DNA of 64,000 bases, from the NCBI GenBank assembly GCA_963719345.1, contig CAVRCA010000003.1, positions 744,001 through 808,000 on the forward strand, given 5' to 3'. This DNA is from CAVRCA01 sp963719345. GTDB taxonomy: Bacteria; Pseudomonadota; Alphaproteobacteria; Acetobacterales; Acetobacteraceae. Position numbers and translations under genes: made by a program. The stretch's first letter is position 1. Every line of letters starts with the position of its first letter. Shown here one piece after another: positions 28,256-37,764 of the stretch. The notes under the pieces are model-generated. The model saw only the letters and a list, made by a program, of their open reading frames with translations, searched no databases and was not told where the DNA came from.

Positions 28256-28681
28256 TTACGCGACGTCGACCCCCTGCTCCGGCGGGGCGCTGCGGCGCCG
28301 GCGCTCGGCCATGAACTGGTCGAACTCGGCCTTGTCCTTCGCCTGACGCAGGCGCTCCAGGTACTCGACGAACTCCTTCTGCTCCTCCTCCAGCCGGCGG
28401 AGCGTCTCGGCCCGATACTCGTCGAATGCGTGGTTGCCGCTCGGCCGGGCGCGGGCGGACCCATGACCGCTCCAGCCCCAGGCGCATCCGCCGGCGCGCG
28501 ACGAGCCCTGGTTGTACCAGCGGCCGGGTCCCTCGAGCCGCCAGGCCCGGAACCGGCCGCTGAAGACCAGATAGAGAAGCACCGCCAGCCCGATCGGCCA
28601 GTAGAGGACGAAGCCGAGGATCGTCGCCGCGATCCAGCCCCCCTTCCCGCCGAACTCGTCCATCCTCGCCGCAAGGGCCAC
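28256..28681 (-). CDS. DUF2852 membrane protein
   Basis: About 141 residues. An N-terminal membrane segment (GGWIAATILGFVLYWPIGLAVLLYLVF) is followed by a Gly/Arg/Trp-rich linker. A charged C-terminal coiled-coil-like helix follows (FDEYRAETLRRLEEEQKEFVEYLERLRQAKDKAEFDQFMAERRRR). This is the typical DUF2852 layout of alphaproteobacteria; the function is unknown. The start is GTG at 28681, with GGAGG about 6 bases upstream. A perfect palindrome lies 12-32 bases upstream of the start, between it and the TetR gene. Confidence 0.85.
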   Translation of the reverse strand: MALAARMDEFGGKGGWIAATILGFVLYWPIGLAVLLYLVFSGRFRAWRLEGPGRWYNQGSSRAGGCAWGWSGHGSARARPSGNHAFDEYRAETLRRLEEEQKEFVEYLERLRQAKDKAEFDQFMAERRRRSAPPEQGVDVA

Positions 28682-28692
28682 TGTCAGCCTCC

Positions 28693-28713
28693 GTGAATGT
28701 AAATCACATTCAC
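28693..28713. promoter_or_regulatory. Palindromic operator, probable TetR-family site
   Basis: A perfect inverted repeat, GTGAATGT-AAATC-ACATTCAC, 8-bp arms with a 5-base spacer. It stands between the TetR-family gene and the downstream DUF2852 gene, in the leader of DUF2852. Size and symmetry match TetR-family operators. The TetR protein encoded directly upstream is the obvious candidate ligand; this is inferred. Confidence 0.65.
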
Positions 28714-28729
28714 ATAGATTAAAGCGGTC

Positions 28730-29371
28730 TCAGCCTTGTTCAAGCCCGAGGGACTGCAAATAGATCAGCATCCCGGCTTCCAGCAGGTCCTCGGGCGTCA
28801 TCGGTAGCTTGTGCCGCGCGGCGTCGGCGCGACCGACGAACAGCGAGGCGATGCCGTGTGCCAGCGCCCAGAGGTGCAGGGCCACCATCAGCGCCGGCGG
28901 GCGCACGCCTTTGACCTGCAGGCTGCAGGCACGCTCGGCCGCCTCGCGCAGCACGGCGAAGGCGCGGTCGGAGGCGGCGCGGAGTTGCAGGTCGTCGAGC
29001 GGCAGCTCGGGGTCGAACATTGCCGCATAGGAGGCCGGCTCTCGCCGGGCGAACCCGAGATAGGCCTTGCCGCAATTCTCGATGGCGGTCACCGGGTCGG
29101 GCCTGCCCTGGTTCCAGCCCCTCGCAAGCTCCGCCTCGAACCGCTCGAACCCGCGGCGGGCGATTTCGGCCAGCAGCGCGTTCCGGTCGCGGAAGTGCCG
29201 GTACGGGGCGGCCGGGCTGACCCCGGCTTCACGGGCCAGCTCGGCGAAGGCGAAGCCGGCCGGACCGCGCTCGGCGATCAGACGCAGGGCGGTTTCGATC
29301 AGCGCCTCGCGCAGATTGCCGTGGTGATAGCTGTCGCGCCCGAAACCGCGCTGGCGTCCTTCAAAGGCCAT
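28730..29371 (-). CDS. TetR/AcrR family transcriptional regulator
   Basis: 213 residues. The N-terminal DNA-binding domain reads YHHGNLREALIETALRLIAERGPAGFAFAELAREAGVSPAAPYRHFRDRNALLAEIA, a full TetR helix-turn-helix. The C-terminal ligand-binding domain (AIENCGKAYLGFARREPASYAAMFDPEL) resembles the TetR_C_13/WHG type. It is upstream of DUF2852 on the same strand with a palindrome in the gap, so it probably represses that gene, and perhaps itself by readthrough control. The ligand is unknown. Confidence 0.9.
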   Translation of the reverse strand: MAFEGRQRGFGRDSYHHGNLREALIETALRLIAERGPAGFAFAELAREAGVSPAAPYRHFRDRNALLAEIARRGFERFEAELARGWNQGRPDPVTAIENCGKAYLGFARREPASYAAMFDPELPLDDLQLRAASDRAFAVLREAAERACSLQVKGVRPPALMVALHLWALAHGIASLFVGRADAARHKLPMTPEDLLEAGMLIYLQSLGLEQG

Positions 29372-29440
29372 TGCAGCACGTCGATTAGATCATCGCCCGC
29401 CGATGGCGAGTGTTCCGCGGGAGCGGTTCCGGCGCGGCAG

Positions 29441-31088
29441 CTACGTCCGAGCGGCGCGAGCGCGACGATACCGTTCAATCAAGGCATTGGTCGAACTGTC
29501 ATGCGTCAGCGTCGGTTCGCCGGCGTCGCGCAGCTCCGGGATGATACGGTTCGCCAGCACCTTGCCGAGTTCCACGCCCCACTGGTCGAACGAGTCGATG
29601 TCCCAGATCACGCCTTGCGTGAACACGCTGTGCTCATACAAGCGCGACCAGCACCCCGACGGTCTTGGGGTCGAGGCGGTCGGCCAGGATCATGTTGGTC
29701 GGGCGGTTGCCCTCGGTGACCCGGAACGGCGTCTGGAAATCCGGCGAACCTTCCGCGCGCAGTTCCTCCGCCGTCTTGCCGAACGCCAAAGCCTCGGCCT
29801 GCGCAAACAGATTGGCCATCAGCAGGTCATGGTGGTCGGCATAGGGGCTGAGCGGCTGCAGGAAGCCGATCAGGTCGCAGGGGATCAGCTTCGTGCCCTG
29901 GTGGATGAGCTGATAGAAGGAGTGCTGCCCGTCGGTGCCCGGCTCGCCCCAGATGATCGGCCCGGTCTGCCACGACACCTCGGCGCCGTTGAGGGCGACG
30001 TGCTTGCCGTTGCTCTCCATCTGCAATTGCTGAAGGTAGGCCGGGAAAGCGCGCGAGATGGGCGGCGTAGGGCATCACCCCCAGCGTCTGCGCCCCGAAG
30101 AAATTGTTGTACCAGACGGTGAGCAGCCCCATCAGCGCCGGCAGGTTGCGCTCCAGCGGGGCGGTGCGGAAATGCTCGTCCATGGCGTGGAAGCCAGCGA
30201 GCATCGCACGGAAATTCTCCGGTCCCATCGCGATCATCGTCGACAGGCCGATCGCGGAGTCCATCGAGTAGCGGCCGCCGACCCAGTCCCAGAAGCCGAA
30301 CGTGTTGGCCGGGTCGATGCCGAATTTCTCCACCGCCGGGATGTTGGTGGAGACGGCGACGAAGTGCTTGGCCACCGCCGCCTCGCTGCCCAGCTTGTCG
30401 ACCAGCCATTCGCGGGCGGTTGCGGCGTTGGTCATCGTCTCCAGGGTGGTGAACGTCTTCGACGAGATGATGAACAGGGTTTCCGCCGCGATCGATCCCC
30501 TGCGTCGCCTCGGCGAAGTTGGCGCCGTCGACGTTGGAGACGAAGCGGAGCGTCAGCGTCCGGTCGCTGTATGGACGCAGCGCCAGATACGCCATCTCCG
30601 GCCCGAGATAGGAGCCGCCGATGCCGATGTTGACGACGGTGCGGATGCGCTTGCCGGTGTGGCCGGGCCACGATCCGTCGCGCACTTGGTCGGCGAACGC
30701 GGCCATGCGGTCCAGCACCTCGTGGACCTCGGGCACCACGTCCTTGCCGATCGACCTCGATCCGACTGCCGCGCGGGGCGCGCAAGGCGACGTGCAGCAC
30801 GGCACGCCGCTCGGTCGCGTTGATCTTCTCGCCCCGGAACATGGCGTCGCGGCGGGCCGGCGACGCCGCGCTCTTCGGCGAGCTGCACCAGCAGGCGCAT
30901 CGTCTCATCGATGATGCGGTGCTTGGAGATAGTCGAGCGATGAGGCCGCGCGCCTCGACGGTGAACCGCTCGGCGCGGCCCGGAGTCCTCGGCGAAGAGC
31001 GGCGCAGGTGCGGTCCTTGATTTGCGCGTAGTGGTCGCGCAAGACGCCTCCACGCCGTCGAACTCGCCGTTCGTCGCGGGCCGCTCAT
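29441..31088 (-). pseudogene. pgi: Glucose-6-phosphate isomerase, heavily frameshifted
   Basis: Interconverts glucose-6-phosphate and fructose-6-phosphate. Conserved blocks occur in order in alternating frames: RIIDETMRLLVQLAEERGV, VVNIGIGGSYLGPEMAYLAL, LRFVSNVDGANFAEAT, FGFWDWVGGRYSMDSAIGLS, NFFGAQTLGVMPYAAHLARF, HSFYQLIHQGTKLIPCDLIG and the C-terminal FTQGVIWDIDSFDQWGVELG. At least eight frame changes occur in 1.65 kb. The blocks themselves are well conserved, which favours poor sequence quality over decay. It lies 16 bases after tal, the last gene of the sugar-phosphate operon. Confidence 0.88.
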
Positions 31089-31104
31089 GGCCTGCTCTCC
31101 TCGT

Positions 31105-32193
31105 CTATGTCATGCCGGGCTCTTGTCCTCGATCGCCTTGCAGCAGTTCCTGCCAGGATTTCACGAAGGACTTCGCGCCGTCCTCCTGCAATTGCGAGGC
31201 AGAGCGCCGCCGGTCGACGCCGGCCTTGACGATGTCGCCCAGGATCCATGCGCGCATCGCCGCCGTCCCGCGGCAGCACGGCGTCGATCTCGACCGTGGT
31301 CGGCCAAGGCCCGCAGGGTGGCATCCGGCATCGTGTCGACGGTATTGGGCGCGGCCAGGGATTTCACGTAGAGCGTGTCGGGCGCCTTCGGGTCCTTCAT
31401 GCTGGTGCTGGCGAACAGCAGCCGCTGCGGCCGAGCGCCGAGATTGGCGAGCCGCTGCCAGCGGTCGCTGTCCAGCAGATCGCGATACGCCTTGTAGGTC
31501 TGCTGCCCGACGGCAACGCCGAGCTTGTTCTGCAGCGACGCCGGCAGCTTCTCGTTGGCGCCGCGATCCCAGCGACTGATGAAGATCGACGCGACGGAAT
31601 GCACGTCGAGGCTCAGCCCTTCCTGCACGCGACGCTCCAGTCCGCACATGTAGGCGTGCGCGGCCGCCACGATAGTGGTCGAGCGCGAGAACAGCAGGGT
31701 GACGTTGATGCTGGATGCCGGCTGAAGATCGCCTCCTCGATCGCCGGCAGACCCTCGGGCGTGCCGGGAATCTTTATAAACAGGTTGGGCAGATTGGCTT
31801 TCTTGGACAACTCCGCCGCCTGCGTCACCGTCGCCTTGGTGTCGTAGGCAAAAAGGGGAGAGACTTCGAGCGAGACCCAGCCGTCGACCCCGGAGGTCTT
31901 GCGGTGCGTCGGCAGGAACAGCTCGGCGGCGCGCGAGAGGTCCTCGATCGCCAGCTCGAAGAACAGGTCCTCGCCCTTCCGGCCTTGGTCGAGCAGGCCG
32001 CTGATCTCGTCGTCGTACGCCTTGCTGCTGTGCTGATCGCGGCCTGGAAGATCGACGGGTTCGACGTCAGGCCGGTCACCGCCATCTCGTCGATGTACCG
32101 CTTCAGCGTGCCGTTATCGAGCATGTCGCGCGTGATGTCGTCGAGCCAGATGCTCTGGCCGAGACTGTGCAGCTTCGTATTTGCGTTTGCCAT
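31105..32193 (-). pseudogene. tal: Transaldolase, heavily frameshifted
   Basis: Transfers dihydroxyacetone units in the non-oxidative pentose phosphate pathway. It starts LHSLGQSIWLDDITRDMLDN and GLTSNPSIFQAAI. Later blocks include NLPNLFIKIPGTPEGLPAIEEA (with the Schiff-base lysine), SVASIFISRWD, RLLFASTSMKDPKAPDTLYV and the C-terminal FVKSWQELLQ. This is the long TAL-PGI-related subfamily. At least five frame changes separate the blocks. Some acetic acid bacteria fuse tal with pgi; here the two stay separate but adjacent. Confidence 0.86.
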
Positions 32194-32209
32194 TGATGGT
32201 CTCCCGCCG

Positions 32210-32885
32210 CTATCGCGTCTGGAACGCGGATATGTCCAAGTTCACCAAGTCGCCGATCCGGTCGAGCTGGATGTCGGCCGGCGGATGCGCCGCCAGCTCC
32301 TTCGGGTCGTGCGCGTAGTGGCCCTGCCGGGGAAACACCGTCGTCACCCGATCACCCCAGATCTGCTTGACCGCATCGAGGATGCGGATCTTGTCGTCGA
32401 TCAGCACGTAGCGCCGGGCCGGGTAGAGGCGCTCCACATCGTCGAGCTCCTGCTCTTTGTGGATGTAGATCAGCACGCGGTCCTCGAACGCGCTCCCAGA
32501 AGCCGGATTGTCGACCTTGCGCGGCTGGAACACGGCGTCACCGTCGGAAAGCATCACCGCCGGACCCCACTGCATGGGCATGTGCGCACCGCTTCCGAGC
32601 GCCGCGGGTAGAGCCGGCTCGCGAACGGATAGTCGACGAGCCAGCTCGACATCCTGAGCACGTGGGATCGTGGATCTGCTCCACCCGGTAGCGCTCGAGC
32701 GCGCCGAGATAGTCGGCGTAGCCCAGCTCGCCGCGCAGCTCCTCGAAGATCGCCCAGTAGCGGTCGCGCGCGAGCGGGCCGTATTCCTCCTCGATATGCT
32801 GGCGCAGATCGTCCTGCACGCTGGTCGTTGTCGAGCAGGTGTTATCGACGTCGAACAGGAAAACGGTGTCGTTGGTGCCGCTCAT
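32210..32885 (-). pseudogene. HAD family hydrolase, frameshifted
   Basis: A haloacid-dehalogenase-like phosphatase of about 225 residues. The N-terminal nucleophile motif FLFDVDNT is followed by a garbled stretch consistent with one missing and one extra base. Then come VQDDLRQHIEEEYGPLARDR and ALERYRVEQIHDP. A further +1 shift near 32590 precedes MQWGPAVMLSDGDAVFQPRK and RRYVLIDDKIRILDAV. The ATG at 32885 overlaps the gnd stop. It is placed between gnd and tal, so it may dephosphorylate a sugar phosphate; the substrate is unknown. Confidence 0.75.
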
Positions 32886-33899
32886 GCCTTCGGCTTCTCG
32901 ACATGGCCGCCGAACTCGAAGCGGAGCGCGGAAAGCAGCTTGTCGGCAAACTCCGTCTGTCCGCGCGAGGCGAACCGCGGAGAAAGCGCCGCACTGATGA
33001 CCGGCGCGGGGATGGCCTCGTCGATCGCCGCCAGCAAGGTCCAGCGCCCCTCGCCCGAGTCGGAAACCCGGCCGGCGAAGTGCTCGAGGTCGGGGCTTTT
33101 GCGAAGCGCGCTGGCGGTCAGGTCGAGCAGCCACGACCCAACCACGCTGCCGCGGCGCCAGACTTCCGCCACCTGTGCGACGTCGATGTCGTAGCTGTAA
33201 AGGTCGGGATGGCGCAGCGGCGTGGTTTCCGCGTCAGTTTCCTGTTGGTGCACATCCGACATTGGCATGCTTGATGATGTTCAGCCCTTCGGCGTAGGCC
33301 GCCATCAGCCCGTACTCGATCCCGTTGTGCACCATCTTGACGAAGTGGCCGGCGCCGTTCGGGCCGCAATGAAGGTAGCCTTGCTCGGCCTGGGTCGGCC
33401 GCACCTTCGGCACCCGTGGTGCGAGGCGCGGAATCGACGCCCGGCGCCGAGGCGGCAAAAACCGGGTCGAGCCGCTGCACCGCCTCCTTATCGCCGCCGA
33501 TCATCAGGCAATAGCCGCGCTCGAGCCCCCAAACGCCGCCGCTCACGCCGACATCGACGTAGTGCAGCCCTTTCTCCTTCAGCTCGCGGGCCCGGCGCAC
33601 GTCGTCATGGTAGTACGAGTTGCCGCCGTCGATGACGGTGTCGCCCGGCTCCAGCAACGGCGATCATTGTGCCAACACGCCATCGACCACACCCGCCGGC
33701 ACCATCAGCCACACCGCGCGCGGCTTGCCAGGCCCTTGATGAAGTCGGTCAGGCTCGTGCTGCCGGTGGCGCCCTTGCCGACCAGCGCCTGCACCGGCTC
33801 GTGATGGGCATCGTAGACATGCAGGTCGTGCCCCGCCTTGATCAGGCGGGCGACCATGTTGGCCCCCATCCGCCCAAGACCGATCATGCCGAGTTGCAT
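32882..33899 (-). pseudogene. gnd: 6-phosphogluconate dehydrogenase (decarboxylating, short form), frameshifted
   Basis: Oxidises 6-phosphogluconate to ribulose-5-phosphate. It starts MQLGMIGLGRMGANMVARLI (Rossmann motif) and continues AVWLMVPAGVVDGVLAQ, GDTVIDGGNSYYHDDVRRA, HYVDVGVSGGVWGLERGYCL, GYLHCGPNGAGHFVKMVHNG and the C-terminal DEAIPAPVISAALSPRFASR. The length of about 330 residues fits the short GntZ/YqeC-type enzyme. At least three frame changes and one in-frame TGA near 33664 interrupt it. Its stop overlaps the HAD start and its start overlaps the end of glk. Confidence 0.85.
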
Positions 33900-34946
33900 C
33901 CTGTGCTTCCCCTGCCAATCCGTTCCGCGCTCCACGTCTCTGTACGAGACGGGCTCCGCTCGGTTCGCGTCAATCGGTCAAGGCCGTATAGGGCTGCCCC
34001 GAGCAGCGCGGCACCGGCGGTGACCACGTTGACGGGAATGCCGGCCAGCAAGCCGGCAAAGCGGCCCTTACCGGTGAAAGCCTGCCATGAAGCCCGCCAT
34101 CCAGGCGGCCGCGGACGCGGAGCCGGCATGCCGCCCGCCAGGTAGACTCCGCCCGTCGCCAGCACCTTCAACGCCAGATTGCCCGCTTCCGCGCCGAGGA
34201 TGGCGGCGAACAGGTCGAGGGCCGCGGCGCCAGCGGGTCGGCGGCTCCGCCTGTGCCGGCCTGCACGATCAGCGGCGTGCGGTCCGCCGTCTTGGCCAGT
34301 TGCCCGGCCAAGACGGGCCGCTCAACCGCCCGGCCGGCGTCTCGCAGGAAATCGTAGATGTTCGGGATTCCGCTGCCCGAGCAGACCCGCTCGTAGGAGA
34401 CGTGCCCGAAACGTGCCGACATGGTATTGCCACAACGGCGGCCTGCATCGCGTTCGGCCGGGGCGAAATCGGCGTGGCCGCCCTCCGACGAGCCGGCAAC
34501 GTACTCGCTGCCACCCCAGATCAGGAAGGCTTCGCCGAGCCCGGTTCCGGGCGCGACCACGGCGATCGGTCCCGTGCGGTTCGGCACTGCCCTCATTGAT
34601 CGCGTGCAGTTCCGCCTTCGCGCAGCGGGGACCGCGTAGGCCACGGCTTTGAGATCGTTGAGCAGGATGCCGATTGCAGGCCGAGCGCCTCGGCAGAGGG
34701 CCGTTTCCTCAAGCAGCCAAGGTAGGTTGGTCAGCTTCGCCCGCCCGCCCATCACCGGACCCGCGACATCGAAGCAGGCGGCCTCGGCGGAGGCACGTTC
34801 GATAAGGAAGGCCGGACGATTTCGGCCAGGCCCGGGATAGGCCGCGCTGGGATAGCTCTTCTCGCGAGCGGCGCACGAGCGCCTGCTTCGGGCGTGTATA
34901 GCCCGAGCAGCGTCTTCGTTCCACCGACATCGCCGGCGATCAACAT
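33884..34946 (-). pseudogene. glk: Glucokinase, frameshifted
   Basis: ROK-independent glucokinase of the proteobacterial Glk family. It starts MLIAGDVGGTKTLLGLY (ATP phosphate loop) and continues KLTNLPWLLEETAL, IGILLNDLKAVAYAVP, VVAPGTGLGEAFLIWGG, SEGGHADFAP, YERVCSGSGIPNIYDFLRD and the C-terminal VLATGGVYLAGG and GIPVNVVTAGAALLGAALYG. Several frame switches break it, at least three. It is the first gene of the glk-gnd-HAD-tal-pgi operon, which feeds glucose into pentose phosphate and Entner-Doudoroff-type metabolism. Confidence 0.85.
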
Positions 34947-35086
34947 TCAGCCACTCCAGCGGTCAAGCCCACCGCGCCCGAGAGGAATGCCGCGCAATGG
35001 TCGCGGACGAGGCTGTGCGCCTTGCCGTCGATCTGGAAGCAGGGCCGCAGCGTAGGGCTTCCGGTCGCACTTGCCTAGTTTTGTCC

Positions 35087-35905
35087 TCAGGCCGCCACCT
35101 TGCCGATCAGCTTGACGGCGGCGAGCCACCCATCCAGCTCACGCTCCATCGGCTCGAGCAGTACGTGCTGGACGCCGGCATCGGCGAGGTTCGCCAGCCG
35201 GTCGCGCATCGCGCCGACGTCCTTGTCCCAGCGCGCCCGCATCGAGATCGTGAAGGCGGCTTCCGGCCGGGCGTGCCGGAGCCGGGCGACGATGCCCCGC
35301 AGCGCCGTATCGTCGGTCCGGCTGGTGCCATGCCAGCCGTCGAGCTTCTCCGCCCGCGCGAGTGCCGGTTCGGAAGAACCGCCGATCCAGATCGGGATGG
35401 GCGCGCAGGGCGGCGGCAGCATCCGCATGTCCTCGATCCTGGCCGGGATGTGGCGGGAAGCGAAGCTGACCGGGTCCTCGTTCCACACCGCCCGCATCAT
35501 GGCGATGCCCTCGTCCATGCGTCGGCCCCGCTCGCGGAACGGCACGCCGAGGGCGGCGAACTCCGCCTCCAGCCATCCCACCCCGGCGCCCAGGATGAGC
35601 CGCCCTTGCGACAGGTTCTGCAACGTCGCGAGTTCCTTGGCCAGCGGCAGCGGATGCCGCATCGGCAGCACCAACACGCTGGTCCCCAGCCGGACGCGGC
35701 GGGTGAACGCCGCCGCCCAGGTCAGCGTCAGCACCGGATCGTAGAATGCCGCCGAGGGCGGATAGGGCGCATCCCGCGGCAGAATGATGTGCTCGCTGAC
35801 CCAGACGTCGGCGAGGCCGAGTTGCTCGGCCTGCTCGGCAGCCCGGCGGATCGCGTCAGGTCCGGCCTTGCGACCGATATGGGGGAGATGAACACCGATC
35901 TGCAT
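35087..35905 (-). CDS. LLM-class flavin-dependent oxidoreductase (TIGR03619-like)
   Basis: 272 residues of the luciferase-like monooxygenase fold: MQIGVHLPHIGRKAGPDAIR, GLADVWVSEHIILP, VRLGTSVLVLPMRHPLPLAKELATL, LGAGVGWLEAEFAALGVPF and IPIWIGGSSEPALARAEKL. This pattern belongs to the F420/FMN-dependent group often called TIGR03619. The substrate is unknown. The 140 bases between its stop and the glk start hold no recognisable gene. Confidence 0.83.
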   Translation of the reverse strand: MQIGVHLPHIGRKAGPDAIRRAAEQAEQLGLADVWVSEHIILPRDAPYPPSAAFYDPVLTLTWAAAFTRRVRLGTSVLVLPMRHPLPLAKELATLQNLSQGRLILGAGVGWLEAEFAALGVPFRERGRRMDEGIAMMRAVWNEDPVSFASRHIPARIEDMRMLPPPCAPIPIWIGGSSEPALARAEKLDGWHGTSRTDDTALRGIVARLRHARPEAAFTISMRARWDKDVGAMRDRLANLADAGVQHVLLEPMERELDGWLAAVKLIGKVAA

Positions 35906-35969
35906 GACGGAGACTCCCGCTGCGTATCTTCAGCGTAGAGCCAATCCAGGGCGCGATGCCACGCCTTCG

Positions 35970-36395
35970 TCAGCGACGCCGCAACCTGCGCTCCAGGTCA
36001 GCCTTGCTCATCCGCGAGCAGCCGGTGAGGCCTCGGCGCCACGCCTCGGCATAGAGCTCCGCCCTGGTGGGTCCGTCACCGCCGGCGCGGCCTTTTGGGG
36101 CGGGAGACTTGGCGCGCTTTGCCGGGGTCGCCTTGGCGGCCGACCTGCGCGCGCCCGCTCCCTCCTTGACCTGCCGCGCCGTCTGCCCCTTGCGCTCCTC
36201 CTCTTCGGTCCGCGCACGGCTCCGCTTGTTCTGCGCCTTGCTCTGGGTCCGCGAAGCACCCGCCTCGCTCAGCCCGATTGCGATCGCCTGGCGCGGATTG
36301 CGCACCTTGCGCCCCTGCGTCTCAAGCTCGCCGTGCTTGAACTCGTGCATGACGCGGCCGACGATCTCCTTCTGCCGCTTGCCCTGCTTTGCCAT
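35970..36395 (-). CDS. DUF6496 protein with C-terminal SAP/Rho-N-like tail
   Basis: 141 residues, strongly basic. The N-terminus carries the DUF6496 pattern IVGRVMHEFKHGELETQGRK and NPRQAIAIGLSEAGASR. The middle is Lys/Arg/Ala-rich and low in complexity. The C-terminus TRAELYAEAWRRGLTGCSRM then SKADLERRLRRR looks like a short SAP or Rho-N nucleic-acid-binding helix pair. A role in binding DNA or RNA is inferred from composition. It is adjacent to, but probably not functionally tied to, the carbamoylase. Confidence 0.8.
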   Translation of the reverse strand: MAKQGKRQKEIVGRVMHEFKHGELETQGRKVRNPRQAIAIGLSEAGASRTQSKAQNKRSRARTEEEERKGQTARQVKEGAGARRSAAKATPAKRAKSPAPKGRAGGDGPTRAELYAEAWRRGLTGCSRMSKADLERRLRRR

Positions 36396-36419
36396 CGGCC
36401 CGGTCTCCGTAACGGTGTC

Positions 36420-37693
36420 CTATGGACAGACATGTTCGGCCAGCCACGCCGTCAACAGCGTGCTGGCACTCAGGAAATCGTCGATCTCCATCGCTTCGCG
36501 CGGGTTGTGGCTACCGTTGCGGTTGCGGACGAACAGCATTCCGGTCGGCACGCCGCAGGCGGCGAACGCCGCCGCATCGTGCGAGGCGGGGCTGCCCAGG
36601 GAAAGGATGGGAATGCCGAGCCGTGCCGCGCTTTGCTCGAACGCCGCCTGTATGCCGGGGTCCATCGGCCCCACCGCCGCGCGGGCCTCCTTGCCAGGGA
36701 TGGAAACGCACCCCGCGCCGCTGCTCGATTTCGGCGATGATCGCCTGCACCCGTGCTTCCAGGGCTTGCAGCACCGCAGCATCGTAGGCGCGCAGGTCGA
36801 GCGAAAGGCGAAAATTCCCCCGGGATGATCGTCAGCCCGTGCGCCGTCGGGTCGGTGTGGAAGCGGCCGACGGTGCAGGCCATCGGAATGCCCTGGCGGT
36901 CGTACTCATCCCACACGCGGTCGAGGGCGCAGAAAAAGTCGGCGCCCGCCAGCGCCGCGTCCCGCCGGAACCGACGGGGCAGCCCGACATGATCATAGGC
37001 GCCCTCGATGCAGATGTCGGGCAAGCGGAACGTGCCGGGGATGCCGGTGCAGATGCCCACCGGGCAGCCGGCCTCGACGAGGCTGGGCGCCTGCTCGATA
37101 TGCACCTCGAGGAAGGCCCGCAGTGTCGCGGGGTCGAGATGACGGGCGCCGGACGCCAGACGATCGGGATCGCCGCCGCAGTCGGCGATGTGCGCCCAGA
37201 GCGGGCGGTGCGTGTCGCGCCGAGATGCCTGCAATGCGCTTCTTGGCAAGCTGCCGAGCGCCGCCCGGCTGCCGATGTAGGACACCTCGAACCACACGCT
37301 CTCTTCGGCGCGGATAGCCATGACGGCGAGATCGCAGGAGGGCGAGACACCCATCCGCTTCAGGGCGTCGATCGCGACCAGTCCGGCGATCACGCCGGCG
37401 GCGCCGTCGAAATTGCCACCATGCGGCACCGAATCGAGGTGCGACCCCACGATCACCCGCTTGGCGTCGCGGTCCCGGCCGGGCCATGTCATGTAGAGGT
37501 TGGCCGCCGCATCGCGGCTGACGCGCAGGTCCAGCCGGCGGGCCGCCTGCTCGATGGTCAGGTGGGCCCGCTGTTCGCCCGGGCCGTACGGGTCGCGGGT
37601 CACGCCGTCGCCGTCGAGACTGTCACGGCGGAGCGTATCGAAGAGCCCCGACGCCAAGGGGCGGCTTGCGGCGACCGATGCTGCGATCTGCAT
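36420..37693 (-). pseudogene. Hydantoinase/carbamoylase-family amidase, frameshifted
   Basis: An M20-fold zinc amidohydrolase related to N-carbamoyl-L-amino-acid hydrolase and allantoate amidohydrolase. Blocks: GDGVTRDPYGPGEQRAHLTI, VIVGSHLDSVPHGGNFDGAA, VMAIRAEESVWF, HIEQAPSLVEAG and HGLTIIPGEF, then, after +1 shifts near 36822 and 36700, LQALEARVQAIIAEIEQRRG and LGIPILSLGSPASHDAAAFA. Zinc ligands His and Asp in GSHLDSVPHGG and Glu in RAEES are visible. Restored length is about 425 residues, full size. Substrate cannot be determined. Confidence 0.83.
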
Positions 37694-37764
37694 GGGAGCG
37701 CTGTTTCCTCTCTGCCCAGCGGTGCTAGCCTCCCTCAGCGCACCGCGACGAGAAGGTTACAGTG

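Noticed and set aside
29441..32193. Fused tal-pgi as in some acetic acid bacteria
   Set aside because: The transaldolase ends with a stop at 31105 and pgi has its own ATG at 31088, so the genes are adjacent but separate, unless the stop itself is an error.
34947..35086. Possible gene remnant between glk and the flavin oxidoreductase
   Set aside because: Read in all minus frames without finding a recognisable domain or proper start; too short to support a call.
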